Of a stretch of DNA of 64,000 nt, positions 43,821 through 55,030 are shown piece by piece. Within the stretch, counting starts at the first letter, position 1. The number at the start of each line of letters is the position of its first letter. The position numbers were made by a program, and so were the translations under genes. The notes below the pieces were generated by a model. It was not told the origin of the DNA, made no database searches, and saw nothing but the letters and a program-made list of their open reading frames with translations. The stretch is from positions 3,968,001 through 4,032,000 of the forward strand of contig NW_026946363.1 in the NCBI RefSeq assembly GCF_035222375.1. The letters are read 5' to 3'. This DNA comes from Podospora pseudocomata (lineage: Eukaryota; Ascomycota; Sordariomycetes; Sordariales; Podosporaceae).

Positions 43821-44104
43821 CCCCGCTCCTCCCACCTAGCTGTACCTATCGAGAGCTCCCGGTCTTCAGCAAGCCTCACCAACCACTACACAGATACCCT
43901 CGAATGTCCGGGTCCAGTCCAAGAGCCAACCACGGCTAGCCACCTCTTACAGACTATCAACTATATCTACCTCACCACCCACCACTCACCAGACGGCCGG
44001 TTATGTTCTGTGGCCTTCCTCACCACCACCACACCAGTCATCGAGCCCTCCGCAGTTTCCGGAGTCACAACCGTCTTAGAAGCGAAGCTGCCTCACATTC
44101 AACC

Positions 44105-44746
44105 ATGCACTTCCGTCACCACCACAGCCAGCCGAACAGTGCCAGCTCGCTGGCCAGATCCTCCATGGAGTCCTCATCATCTTCAGTATCACGACCTTCA
44201 ACGAGCGGAGGAAAATCAGAACTTTCAGTCGACTGGGACCCGCTCCGTCTTCACCCACCTCTTGCCTGCGCCCCGGTTCCACATCTTCCCGAGGAGACAT
44301 CCAGCAGACGATATCAACCCCACGAGCTAAGGCAAGCTCGATCTATGCACAATCTCCGAGCCCAACAACACAACAACCACACATCCCGGCACAACTACCA
44401 AGCCTCAACAGCAACTGTCATCTATGGGGGATTTGACTTTGGGTTCGACAATAGTAGAAGCCATCAGACCTCGGCCAGAAGACCACCCTCACCAACGCCA
44501 AGCACTGCTTCGGATGCCTCATCACTGGACGGCACTCGGGATGCCGAGGAGTGGGGCGATAACTTCATCGTTACGCCCCTCCCGGCCCCCCGCCGTCGCC
44601 CCCACCTTCAACACCCCCCCGGACAACCGGCCGCCCTGTCCGAGGCCGACAATTTTATCAAGAGGGGCGGCTGGAAAAGACGAGGAATCGTCTTTGTGAG
44701 CGACACACCTGCTCTGGCTCCTGAGGAGGAGACTTGGGAGATCTAA
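44105..44746 (+). CDS. fungal protein of unknown function, low-complexity, 213 residues
   Basis: Single exon. The chosen start MHFRHHHSQPNSASS has a good context (CAACCATGC); an in-frame ATG at 44003 would add 34 residues of poor composition. The protein is rich in Ser, His and Pro, with a WDPLRLHPPL segment, a YGGFDFGF segment (about 105), a Ser/Pro-rich region, and a well-formed C-terminus with EEWGDNFIVTPLPAPRRRP and NFIKRGGWKRRGIVFVSD. The last two segments look conserved, and third positions favour C, so I take it as a real gene. I do not recognise the family; there is no signal peptide or membrane segment. Confidence 0.65.
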   Translation: MHFRHHHSQPNSASSLARSSMESSSSSVSRPSTSGGKSELSVDWDPLRLHPPLACAPVPHLPEETSSRRYQPHELRQARSMHNLRAQQHNNHTSRHNYQASTATVIYGGFDFGFDNSRSHQTSARRPPSPTPSTASDASSLDGTRDAEEWGDNFIVTPLPAPRRRPHLQHPPGQPAALSEADNFIKRGGWKRRGIVFVSDTPALAPEEETWEI

Positions 44747-47361
44747 ACAATCTTTCAGCTCACTGTACCATCATCGACTATACTATTTTCTCTTTTGTCT
44801 TCCCTCTGTACACTTTTAATTTCCTTTTTCCACATGTACATGACCCAAAGTGGGTCTTTTCTGCATCTTAGCCGGCGTTGGGTATTTTTTTTTGAGGCTT
44901 TCTAGGTCAAGGAATGGGTCACCATCAGTTGGTCAGGACATCGACTGGGCCCTTCATTGAAAGATTGGTCATGTCATTTGTGCATTTGGATGGAGTTTCA
45001 TACATCACTCGAGATACCACTTTTTTTGTTACATTTTTCTTTGGATATGGGGGAGTGGGTTACCGCTACTACAACGGGTTACGGGCTTTAGGTGCCCATT
45101 TAGGAAATCCCGAGCCTATACATGCAAGCAAGGGCGGCAGTGGATGGTCAGGCAATGGTCAGACAGACAAAAAATAAACACTTTTTTCACCTTGTGCTTC
45201 ATCTTCATCTGATCTCGTTGTGAAATCGGCCGTTACAGAATAAGCTTTTGTTTTGGCCAGTGCATTAGAAGATCACACTATGCTTCATCTTCAACTGATG
45301 TTTTTCCCCCCCTTGCAGCAGAATTGTTTTGTTTCAAGTAGCTGTACACTCGGGTAAGAAAACATTCGACTCCATCACCGGACAAGTCTGTGTGTAAGTC
45401 GAGAACAGGCCCAAAATGGCATCACCGAGCCACATCGGCAAAACACGGGAATAGCGTTGGCAAACACAAAGTGTGCCTATACAACAAGAAAACGAAAGGT
45501 CAGAGATTGCCGCAGTCACAATAGGTGTGGGTGACAAAAAGAAGTCATGAGGCCAGAAAATGGCTGAGGTGTGCATGAGCCATCCCTTGCTTCCTTTTGA
45601 TTCGTGTACCTTACCTGGTGTACCTGCCTTGCCTGATGACAATAACCCCTGCCGTGGACATGCTGCAAGCACTACCGAAGCCACGCATGCCTTCTTTGTG
45701 ACTTCCTCTTCCAGGAGCCATCTCTCTTTCCTCTCATTGTGAAAGCCGAGCCTCACCGAGCCGAACATACGAGCCGAGAATCTGAGTATGTATCTCCGTC
45801 TCCGCGCGCACTCCCCCGCCTCCGGTCATCGCAAGCCAAGAGGCTCTCACAAGGCGACTGGAACCATTTCCAGTATCCCTTGATTAAACAAGACGACTCG
45901 ATATACGTGGCCCTCCGTGACCACCAAGTGGTCGTCACACAAAAGCCACCCTACCTATCTGCCATGGATGTCATGTCGCCCATGGCCAGTTTTTTCTTGT
46001 CCAAGGTTGAGTCATCCAAAAACAAAAACCAAAAAGGCGGAAATTACACTACCTACCCTCCCGCCTAATAGCCTGGGCAAAAACGTTCCCGTGATGGAAA
46101 AAAACCTGTGGTGATAACATAAACCTTCCTTGATTTTTTTATGGTGTTTTCCCGTCCCTTGGCACCCACCACCACCACAAATTCACACAACTCCGTGCAA
46201 GTCCATTGGGTCTTGGCAGGGCAGGGTGACAATCATGGGTGTCCATGATGATGACACATTCAATCCCGCTCATCTGCACGAAATCCGTCCTGCACTATTC
46301 ATACCCTTGCTTATACCGCAACTGATGAACTCATCACCTCACCCTGCCCAACAGCATCACAGTGACAACCGGCCGGCCGGCACTCCTCCAGAAAACACTT
46401 CTCATCATGGCAGCACCGTCTCTTCAATGAAACCTCACCCTCCACTCAAAACCAGTTCCCATCCCCAACTTATTACAACATCTTCCATACCTCAAATTAC
46501 AGCGTCACATATCCCACTCTTCCACTCACAAAACTTCCCTCGCCCATCATCCTACCCACTGCCGGCTCTCTCGGATAGTCTCGCTTATACCATCAAAAAC
46601 TAGCGGTCAAGATACTCCGGCCTTCATCAAATCAAGAGGCGAAAACACACTCTCCCACCTAAAAAAAACTCCATGCCAATACTCCAAAATGCAACCCGGC
46701 ACACACCTTCTTACACAACACTTCTCTCTTAAACTTCCAATGCCCAACTTTTCCATCCCGTTCCATCCAGAACAGCCATTTTTCTCCCCTCTGCCCCTTG
46801 GCTTACACCCATCCGACCTAGCCAGTGTACCTGCATCCCGCCCCCGCATCCTTATCCTTATCGGGCATACCACACAGGAAAACATCATCAACAATCCCTA
46901 CCTTACCCATCCATCGTACCTGCAGAGTGAACAATTTTCACCGCACTGCTGAAAAGAAAAGATGACTTGCATGCCTTGGGCTGGAATGCACACAGCTGAG
47001 AAAACTGCAACCTCACGGCTCACGCGGCAAAATTCTCAAAAACTAACACCAGCACCGTCTCATCGCCGTCGTAGAGTGTGTGTGTGTGTCAAATGATCAA
47101 TTGATATCTAATCACATCTACATCTTGTAACTTGCTCTCATAGAAGCTAAACCTGTTCCTGTCAAAAAACATCAAGCAAAGCTGTCACACCAAGAAAATC
47201 TCTCCTACGGAGCATACCCTCCTTTTCTCCCTCCGACTCTCCTGCAGGTACCACACACACCGAGTAGGGAGTAGCGTCGGTACCTGAACCACCATCCGAT
47301 CTCCCGCAGTAGCCAGCACCAGCCAGCCTGCCTTCCAAAGAAGTCATCCCATCACAGCACC
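44747..47361. other. gene-poor spacer and 3' flank of the beta-galactosidase gene
   Basis: No supportable gene. Frames at 45334-45768 (minus) and 46130-46603 (plus) look random. C/A-rich text at 46140-46950 lacks a protein pattern. A short (GT)n run lies near 47070-47083. Confidence 0.45.
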
Positions 47362-50300
47362 TCAATACGACCCCTCTCTCCCGTCATAATAACTCTCCGC
47401 CACAAACGAATTCATATCCCCCGGCCAGATCCTCGTCGACCTAACCGGATGCCCACTCTTCAAGCTCAGCCACGGCAACTTCGCCCCTCCTTCATTCGGC
47501 GCCCACATCGCAATGGCAATATGATTCTCCGTCCCATTCGTGTAAATAATCCCATCCGGCACATGGAACTCGTTCTGAGGTCCAAATTTGGGAATATATC
47601 TCCCAAACTGATAGCCATTGACATAAAGCCATGCCCGGCAGCCATTCGCCGCCCTCTTGCTCTCGTCCGTCTCCTGAAACACAAAGCTCAGTGGCGTATC
47701 GTATATTCTGTCCCAGTTGATCGTCAACTTCGCAGACCAAAACCCAACACCTGGCTTGTCGAGTCCGTCCTTGAATGGATTATTCGAGGTATCCCCAGAC
47801 AGCGGAGCTCCCGGAAGGTGGTAGCCCATTCTCTCAGCAAACAGACCCCCTTCGTTCAGAGGGCCCCTCACCTTGTCTGCATAATACTCCCCCTTCCAGT
47901 TGCCCGTCAGCTTCCAGTCAATGGGCATGGCGATATTGTGCACAGTTTCGTCAAATATACCGTAGTTCATGATACCACGCGGCGACTTCATGCGGTTTGC
48001 CCCTACTATCAGGTTCTCCTCCAAGCCCATGTTGTCGACAAGGACAGTGAGGTTGTAGTTGACCAGGTTGTCGTAGTTCACCTCCAAGTCAGGAAGATAG
48101 TACAGCGTATCGTTGCCCTCGGTGCCGAGATTGCCGTCAAAACTGTAAAGGAATTGGTCGTTGAGCCAGACAGAAACTGCAAATCCCGGGCCGCCCTGGG
48201 TGTACAAGTTCAAGGCCGCCTTCACCCTTGCCGCCTGGAAGTGGCCTCTGAAGACGAGCACTCCAGTGTGAAATCCATAGTCGGAGCCGTAAAGAGAGGT
48301 GGGTGTGTATGCAGGGGCAGTGTCGGTGTTGTTGGTCATGAGGACTGATCGAAGCCAGCCAGAATCGTCGTAATCCGACTGGATCTCAGGCAGACAGTCA
48401 CGGTAATTCCACTCTATTCCAGTGACGAGATCCGGCGTCCCAGTATTGTTGGCAGACTTGTAGTCAATTGTGACTACCCAGTTACCATGCTCATTAAGTG
48501 TGTAATTCACTGGGTCGGAATTCACAGTGAGCGTTCGAGCGAGGAGTGGAACGTTCATGATCTCGAGTGTGGTTGTCTCGTTGAAATCACCCATCAGGAT
48601 CAGGCCCGTGGTGATCCCGCCCTCAAGCCAAGTCTCGGCTGCTGAACGGATCAGATAACCGCCGTAAACAATGATCGATGATGCGCCCTCGGAGTACGCT
48701 GGGATCAAATCCACCGTCCAGTATTTGTAGGCAGATTTTCGATCTGTAACACACAAAGTGTTAATTAAGAACCCATCGTCGCAAGTACTTCTTCGCTGTG
48801 CAATACTAACTTTCGAAGTGCATATACACATAATTGTTGATCACTGCCCATTGTCTATCTGGACCGATTGTCCACTGAGCAGCAGTCGTATTTATGTCAG
48901 CGAAAAGATTGACACCGCTGCTTTCAAGGATGGGGTCTGCCCAGGGGTGGGTGAAGCGAAGCTCATGATACTCGCCAATATTTCCGTAGATCACAATGGT
49001 TGTCTTGTTGTAGCTGTTCCAGGTGAGAATTTCTGCCGAGCAGTAAGTCATAAAGAACCCGCCGAAAGGGTAGTCCGTGACGAGTAGCTTGGAGTCGCGA
49101 CCAGACAACACAAAGTTGGCTGATCTTGCCGGCAGATGCCACCTCCCGGAGGCTGTGGGTAGCTTGAGAGTGAAGGCAACGTCGTCAGTCTGACGATAGT
49201 CACGGTGACGGATAACGTAGAATGTGCCGAAGTCGCCGGTGAGCTGAGTTGCAACAAGCTTGTCGTCCGTGGAATTCATCTGAAACCCAACTATGCCTTC
49301 GGTCATGTTTTCGAATGGCATTGCTGCCAAGTACCCTGGAGAGACTTTGAAAAAGTTGGCTTGAAGCTTGAGCTCAGAGTATTTGGGTCGGCCAATGGTG
49401 CGGTCTTCAGCAATTGCCTGAAGAAGGTGTCAGCTCGTGATGATCAAATCACAAAAATTGACAGACCGCTCCATAGTCATAACTGGTGTAGACATAGGGA
49501 TCTCCCAAGTTACCCCAGTTTGTTCCGCCAAAGATCTGGACGTGGTCAATGTTTGGCTCCTAAATAAGTCCCTGCAAAGACACTCACCATGTAGACGTTG
49601 AAAACCTTCACACCGACCGCATAGCTGTTCTTGAAGAGCACGCGAGCCTGCACGTCGTCGAACAGCTTCACGCACTCATCATATCCCACAGACCCCCAGG
49701 TGTCATAAGCGCCGCCCTACGTGTTGAGTGTGTCAGTTTCGCAAAATCAGAGTAAGAAGGTCTCGGTAGTCATTTGATTCTTACTTGGAACTACAACTAG
49801 TCAGCGTCTCTGGAGCAATGCAAGATGGCGGAGTAGATCGCATGAGACTCACCTCAGGGATTGTGTAGGGGGTTCCTGGACTCATGCCGATATGCTTCGA
49901 CCAAAGATCTGTGTAGGTAGCATTCTCTGGCCAATCCTTCGCCGAACAGTCGAGACCAAAGGGATAAAGATCATGACCGTAGATATCAACTTCGCCCACA
50001 CCGATGCCGGGGCGACTGTTTCCGGCGGGCCAAGCGTCGTTGTTGATGATGGGAATAGTGATGCTCGCGTTCTTTGCCTTCTCGATGAGCCATTGCATAT
50101 ATCCGTTGTCAGGAAATCCTTTGTAGCTGTCGGTGGACATGCTGGAGATATTGTCAACTGACTATCAGAAACGCATTCTGGACTGGCACCAACGAACGTG
50201 TATTCATTCTCTACCTGATAGAGAATGACCGGTCCTCCGTTGTCGACCTGCCATTTGGCCATGAGATTGGCAACCCTGACGACATAGCTGGTTGTGGAGT

Positions 50301-51082
50301 TAGCCTCAGTGCTGCGGATAGCCTTTGGTGACTCAACCTACTTTTCAGCAGCCTGTAGAAACTCGAGGTCGGCAGTTCGTAGAGTGGGCGTGGTTCTCTG
50401 CAGCCAACCCGGCAAGCCGCCTCCAGTGACTTCGCCATCTGCCACTGTGTCAGCTGTGTCTTGCTTGACTCCAGGGAACGGGGAAATAAAACTTACTGAT
50501 GTAAGGCCCTGGCCGGGCAATGACATATAAGCCATTCGTCTGAGCGAATCCTATAAACAAGTCCAAATCAAACCAACCAACCTCGTCCCACTCTCCCCTC
50601 AGTGGCTCCAACATCATCCAGGGGACATAAATACTGACGGCATTGAAGCCCATGGCTTTGATCTTGGCCAGCACATCGCACCACAGCTCGGGGGACCGTG
50701 GCAATCGGAAATAGTGGAATTCTCCGCTGTACAGCATGATCCGCTCGCCATAAACGCTGAGTGAGTTGTTGTCATAAGTCACAGCAGGGCCTTGCCAGCC
50801 TTCGGGGCGGACTTTGATACGTTCCTGTTTGTAGTTGTAATACGAGAATGGGGAGGACGTGTAGAAGTTTGAGGTCGAGTTCGTGATTGGGTTGGAGACC
50901 GGTGTAGAGGTTGAACTGTTGACTGGGAGCTGCGGAAGAGGAAGTCCCCCTACCGGCCCGGAACTGATCGTATGGTTGAGCTGCCAAGTGTAGTTTGGCA
51001 TGACATAGTGTATAGTCGCCAGAGCTGGCGCCATGAGGGAGAGAGCCAAAATCATGGCGAGGATGCTGGGGAGTCTCGCCAT
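47362..51082 (-). CDS. secreted beta-galactosidase, glycoside hydrolase family 35
   Basis: Nine exons on the minus strand: 51082-50497, 50438-50342, 50287-50198, 50141-49853, 49790-49785 (6 nt), 49716-49588, 49535-49467, 49417-48811 and 48743-47362; 1084 residues. A signal peptide (about 1-22, [22 protein letters not shown]) leads a Ser/Thr/Pro-rich stretch, then the GH35 barrel: [36 protein letters not shown] with the acid/base Glu256, and TIPEFQGGAYD with the nucleophile Glu354. [13 protein letters not shown] closes the barrel. The long C-terminal part has jelly-roll-like beta domains and several N-glycosylation sequons. The enzyme removes terminal beta-galactose from plant-wall glycans or lactose. 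The junction codons of the 6-nt exon restore the family motif exactly. Confidence 0.93.
49785..49790 (-). other. predicted 6-nt microexon (TTCCAA) of the beta-galactosidase gene
   Basis: On the minus strand the exon before ends in the nucleophile codon GAG (49855-49853). Intron 49791-49852 (GTGAGT, GCTGACTAG branch, TGTAG) is followed by TTCCAA, then intron 49717-49784 (GTAAGA, ACTGAC branch, CGTAG). TTCCAA gives Phe-Gln and restores the family motif PEFQGGA. Any longer exon here meets a stop or breaks the frame. Confidence 0.85.
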
Positions 51083-51890
51083 TGTGCCTTGGTGCAGACT
51101 GAATTCTGTCTGGGACCGTAAATTGGTGAGAAGAGATGGTCCTTGAAGGTCAAAGGTAGAGGATCTGGATGAGCGGAAAGGGTTTGGAGACTTCCAACGA
51201 AGGCCGGGTGCCAGATGCTGGACGCCTACCTTCTCTGGAATCAACGTTGCTGGACGTCTCCTTCCTCTTTATACCGGCAACCTGTCCCGGCCGTCCCCCC
51301 AGTTTCCAGGCTGCGGCCATGTTTTGGGTTCCATGGCCGGAGCTTGACCGCCTTGCCTACCTAGTAGAATACTGATGTTTCGCCTGGAGAGAGGACCGCC
51401 GTATCCTCATACCATTAAAGGCGGAGACATGGGTCCCGCTCACTTGCTTCATCAGACAAGGTAGGAAGTGACATTGTTGGTGCACTTTCCACCTCCCTAC
51501 TTGAACAGCCCTCCCCGCAAAACCTAAAACCAAACAATTGACAGGATCGAATCCATACTTACCCCTCTCGAGGTTCCTCATCTCAATTCCGAGTTCAGAC
51601 GATGCGGGAATGAATGGGAAGCCCGCACCATATTCGCCGAAGACAAACGGCCAGCGGAAACACAGGCCGAAGCTGAAGGCCGCAAAATACTGCGGCAGAA
51701 CCAACAGAGGTTTGTGAGTGACATCATCTTGTGAGATGAGGAAGTTGCAACATGTTGCACAACACGAGTTCTAGTGACATCTATTCTATCCTGTCTAACT
51801 CGAACTGCTTGGCTGGTAGTTGGGCCATATCAAGAGAGACACGCGCAGTATCACTGTGGTTGAATGTCATGTTGACAGACGGGAAGCCCT
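51083..51890. other. beta-galactosidase promoter region and amidohydrolase 3' flank
   Basis: No gene is seen. CGG-containing words (CGGCCG-like) occur near 51280-51340 and might bind zinc-cluster regulators, which is speculative. Confidence 0.45.
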
Positions 51891-53462
51891 TCAAGATGCC
51901 CGCTTCTGTCCTCGACACACAGGCAGTGGGACTGACATGGACATCTTGGGTGGGCTGCCAGCTTCCAGATCTGACCACTCCTCGCTAGTGTTGCCGTCAT
52001 CCTCGGGCCACTGCGGTACAGAGATCATGTCGGCAGCCACACCGTCCCTTTTCCAGACCCGGCCATCTTTCATGACAAAACTGACATTCCGCAAAGCCTT
52101 CTCGTCCTTTCGGGGGTCGGTCTCCAAAGCAATAATGTCCGCTCGATTACCCTTCTCAAACCACCCAAACCTGAACCCAGAAAGATCTCCACCACAAGCT
52201 TCCCAACCGGAAATAGTCGCCGCTTCCAGTGAGTCCTCGACAGAAACGCCGCACTGTATCATGATCTCGACTTCCCGTGCATTGAGGCCGTGACTGAACG
52301 TCCCGGTGTCCCCACCAGCAGCCAAGCGCACTCCATGGTCGTACGCCCTTTTGACCCTAAGCTTGCACTCCCGAAACATATCGGCAGGCAGCGCCTCGGC
52401 AGTAGCCAAAGTAGGGATCCATATTGTCTTTTTCTCTACCATTTTCTGGAAGAGTGGCTGCTCCAACTCGGCGGTATCCTCAAAGATGTGTTCAATAGTT
52501 GTGACACCTGCGTCTGCTGCCCACAGCGCGGCCTTGGTTTCGCCAGCGTGAGCAGCAACAGGAATCTCGGCTAGTTGTGCTTCCTTGACGATAGCTTCCA
52601 TTTCTTCCTTGGAGTACAACGGAACTGCCGGGTTCCTCCTCTTTGGGGGGAACAAGACCCTTCCACCGGGTCCAGGCACATCTGGAGGGAACCGCATCGT
52701 TTTGCGTCGGTAATCACTGTAAAACTTGATCAAGTCGGCACCTTCCCCGACCCTCCTTCGGACGGCAGCTCTGACCCCGTCAACACCATCTGCAACGTCA
52801 GATGCTCGTGGGACAGAGAGTCCGAGTCCATTCCCGCCCAGCTTGTTTTCTACTCTGAGTTCATAGGAACCAGAGCTGGCAAGGGCGTCCGTGGCAACCA
52901 GGAGCCTTGGGCCGGGGGTCAAGCCGCGGTTGACGCAGTCCCGCAGATTAGCGTCGGCGTTCCCTAGGGCTTCGGTCCCGAGATCTCGGTAGGTGGTGTA
53001 GCCTGCCAGAAGAGCAGCGCGGGCGTGATTTGTTGCGCGGACGATGCGCTCGACAGCTGACTGGTCGCGCATTTGTTGGGTGCCATTGCGTTCTCTGTGA
53101 TTGTTGTTAGCCATCAAATCAGTAATTCATTTGGAAGAACAGGGGCCATACTCGTAGGAGTGAAGAAAGATGTGGGTGTGGGAGTCTACTAATCCAGGAA
53201 GCACCACCTTGCCAGTGAGGTCGATATCCCCATCTTTGGCGGAGAAGCTCTCCCCGGGGCGTTCGGTAACGCTCACAATCTCGCCCATCCCAGGGTTGAC
53301 TTCTATTGAGACATTCTTCACGAATGCCTTCTTTTTGGGGTCGAAGAGGAGGGAGGTGTGTATGTGGAATGTGGTTGACGGAATTGTCATGATGACAGAG
53401 TGGGGCACACACATCTTTGCTTTGTAGGTGTATAGGACAGTGAGGGGAGCGGGAGTAGACAT
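51891..53462 (-). CDS. metal-dependent amidohydrolase (imidazolonepropionase/prolidase-like)
   Basis: Exons 53462-53152 and 53094-51891 give 504 residues from the ATG at 53462. In-frame ATGs at 53414 and 53390 are alternatives; the last (MTIPSTTFHIHTSLLF) fits homologue starts best, whereas 53462 is the first ATG after the TATA-like box. A small N-terminal beta domain leads to VVLPGLVDSHTHIF with the HxH metal pair. The barrel follows with LIKFYSD (Lys bridging ligand), VAAHAGET, TTIEHIFED and LAAGGDTGTFSHG, the His and Asp metal ligands. GNRADIIALETDP near the end closes the beta domain. The layout fits the amidohydrolase group that includes Xaa-Pro dipeptidases and mycotoxin-degrading hydrolases; the substrate is unknown. 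No signal peptide, so probably cytosolic. Confidence 0.88.
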
Positions 53463-53512
53463 AAATGACCACGGAATTGCAAGGTGAAGGAAGGGAAAGG
53501 CGGAGGTGATCA

Positions 53513-53518
53513 CTTATA
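53513..53518 (-). promoter_or_regulatory. TATA-like box of the amidohydrolase gene
   Basis: TATAAG on the minus strand, about 50 bases before the ATG at 53462. Confidence 0.35.
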
Positions 53519-53815
53519 GATAGATGTTGGGATGTCTTTAAATGAACCAATAAAAAAGGGGTTCCCTTGGGGCTGTCAGTGCAGCCGTTGGAGTTGCACC
53601 TGTGACAAGCAACAGAGTGGCCTTGTGCACCTTGATGGCCAGCCTGGCCGCAAACACACCCACTCAGCAGCACACAACACATACAAAGAAATTTTACAGC
53701 GCACACAAAACTGGAGCGGTGAGATGAGAGACGGAGGTGGTCAAGACCAATGCGGTAATTCCACGCATCATTATATTACAATTTTTGTAAATTCATTACA
53801 CCATCTCACCGTCAC

Positions 53816-54275
53816 TCACTTCTGGTTCTTCTTCCTGAGCGTGGCCTCGTCCTCTGCTTGCAGCTCGGCATCGATCTTGGCGCCTCGAGATGGCTCGTTA
53901 CCGTGCATCTTGGCCTATCAAACATGATGTTAGCCCATCTGATAAAATAATCGAGCATGATGACGGGAACATACAGGGAGTGTGGGGTCCTTCTTGAGTT
54001 GGGCTGTCTCTACAGAGTCTTCTGAGCCCTCATCCTGTCGCTCAGCGGCAGCACGGTTGACAAGAGACCGGTTATCCTCTGGTTAAGGTAGAGTTGTTAG
54101 TACTTTAGGATTTAGGAAACGACGATGCTGGAGGATTCGTACTGGGATCATTGTTGTTGTGAGAGTGCTTGACGCCTTCGTGGAATCGGTCTGACCCAAG
54201 CTCAGAGGACTTGGCGTTTCTCTGGTCGCCGGCCTCATAAACCTGGCTGTTCCCGACGTTGGAGTTTCCTGACAT
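53816..54275 (-). CDS. small hydrophilic fungal protein of unknown function
   Basis: Three exons on the minus strand (54275-54143, 54078-53975, 53914-53816) give 111 residues. Both introns are canonical: 64 nt with GTACGA, ACTAAC branch and CCAG, and 60 nt with GTATGT, GCTAAC branch and ATAG. The product is very polar, without a membrane segment or signal peptide: MSGNSNVGNSQVYEAGDQ at the start, VNRAAAERQDEGSED in the middle and a DPTLPAKMHGNEPSRGAKID then ELQAEDEATLRKK end. This resembles small stress- or development-related fungal proteins, but I cannot name a family. Single-exon frames here are too short to show it, so it is easy to miss. A TATATA word lies at 54397-54402. Confidence 0.75.
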
Positions 54276-55030
54276 GATGAAATATTTGATTGCTTTGGTG
54301 TCAGAATAAGTAGTAAGAAGGACGGTTGTTTGGGTGAGGTTGGGTTGAACATGAGGTGAAGTTGTGTCAGCCCACAGAGCTCTCCCGTCCCTTGAATATA
54401 TACATGATCACACAACAGGCCTTTGTAGATCGTCAGTTACTCTTTAACGTCATGGCCTCACACAAGCGCAGCAATGGCTTTCTTGGGACCCATCTACGGG
54501 CATGAGCTCACTGGATCTGCTGGGGAGGTTGGCGTGGTGAGCGCATACGTCATAGAAACCCACAAAAGAAGAGGAAACAGTGGGGCATAGCACAACACAC
54601 TTCCCTACTATACATGATAGGCATACAGTGAGTTATCCCGATCATGAAAATGCCACAGAAAGGCAGGCGATAGACAATGTGCCCAGCTTGTTGCTATTAT
54701 CAGCTCGGAGAGAGCGCTTTTGTGCTGTGTACAAGGAGGATATCCCAGATCGGAGCCGATGGTTTTAGGGCCGAGACAACGGAGATGCTAGCGGCTTGGC
54801 AAAGAATTGGAGCGGAACAAGGATGGAAGCTGCAGCATCGTGATCTCCGATTGGTTAGAGCTCCCCGCTTGAGGTAAGTGGCCCAAGCTCCCAAGACGCT
54901 CACGGTGTTTGCCTGCTGCGGACTTCCTTGCAGTCAACAACGACATCCAACCACAGTGCAAACAAAGCAACCAGACCAACATAAGCCCAGACACACCATT
55001 TTGAGCCTCAAAACATCAAGTGAAGACAAA
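54276..55030. other. divergent promoter between the small protein and DUF1687 genes
   Basis: No gene is seen. TATATA on the minus strand at 54397-54402 probably serves the small protein gene. The final 150 bases are A/C-rich leader of the gene at 55031. Confidence 0.5.

Larger units (their letters stand above)
39385..44104. other. gene-poor spacer of about 4.7 kb with a microsatellite
   Basis: No supportable gene. Short overlapping frames occur on both strands, the longest on the plus strand at 42428-42814, without gene-like composition. An (AC)16 run sits at 40937-40969 and a CCA-rich run at about 40550-40578. The final 300 bases, with TATATAT at 43814-43820, are C-rich promoter and leader of the gene at 44105. 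A long non-coding RNA cannot be excluded. Confidence 0.45.

Noticed and set aside
45334-45768. 144-codon minus-strand frame
   Set aside because: No consistent codon bias and no recognisable domain; the start is not supported by context.
50142-50250. Alternative GH35 intron starting at the GTAGAG donor near 50231
   Set aside because: It would remove the ENEY segment with the catalytic acid/base; the GTTCGT donor at 50197 with the acceptor at 50142 keeps the family motif and the phase.
50439-50450. Acceptor six bases upstream for GH35 exon 2
   Set aside because: It gives PGPYIMADGEV; the acceptor at 50439 gives PGPYINGEV, which fits the family better.
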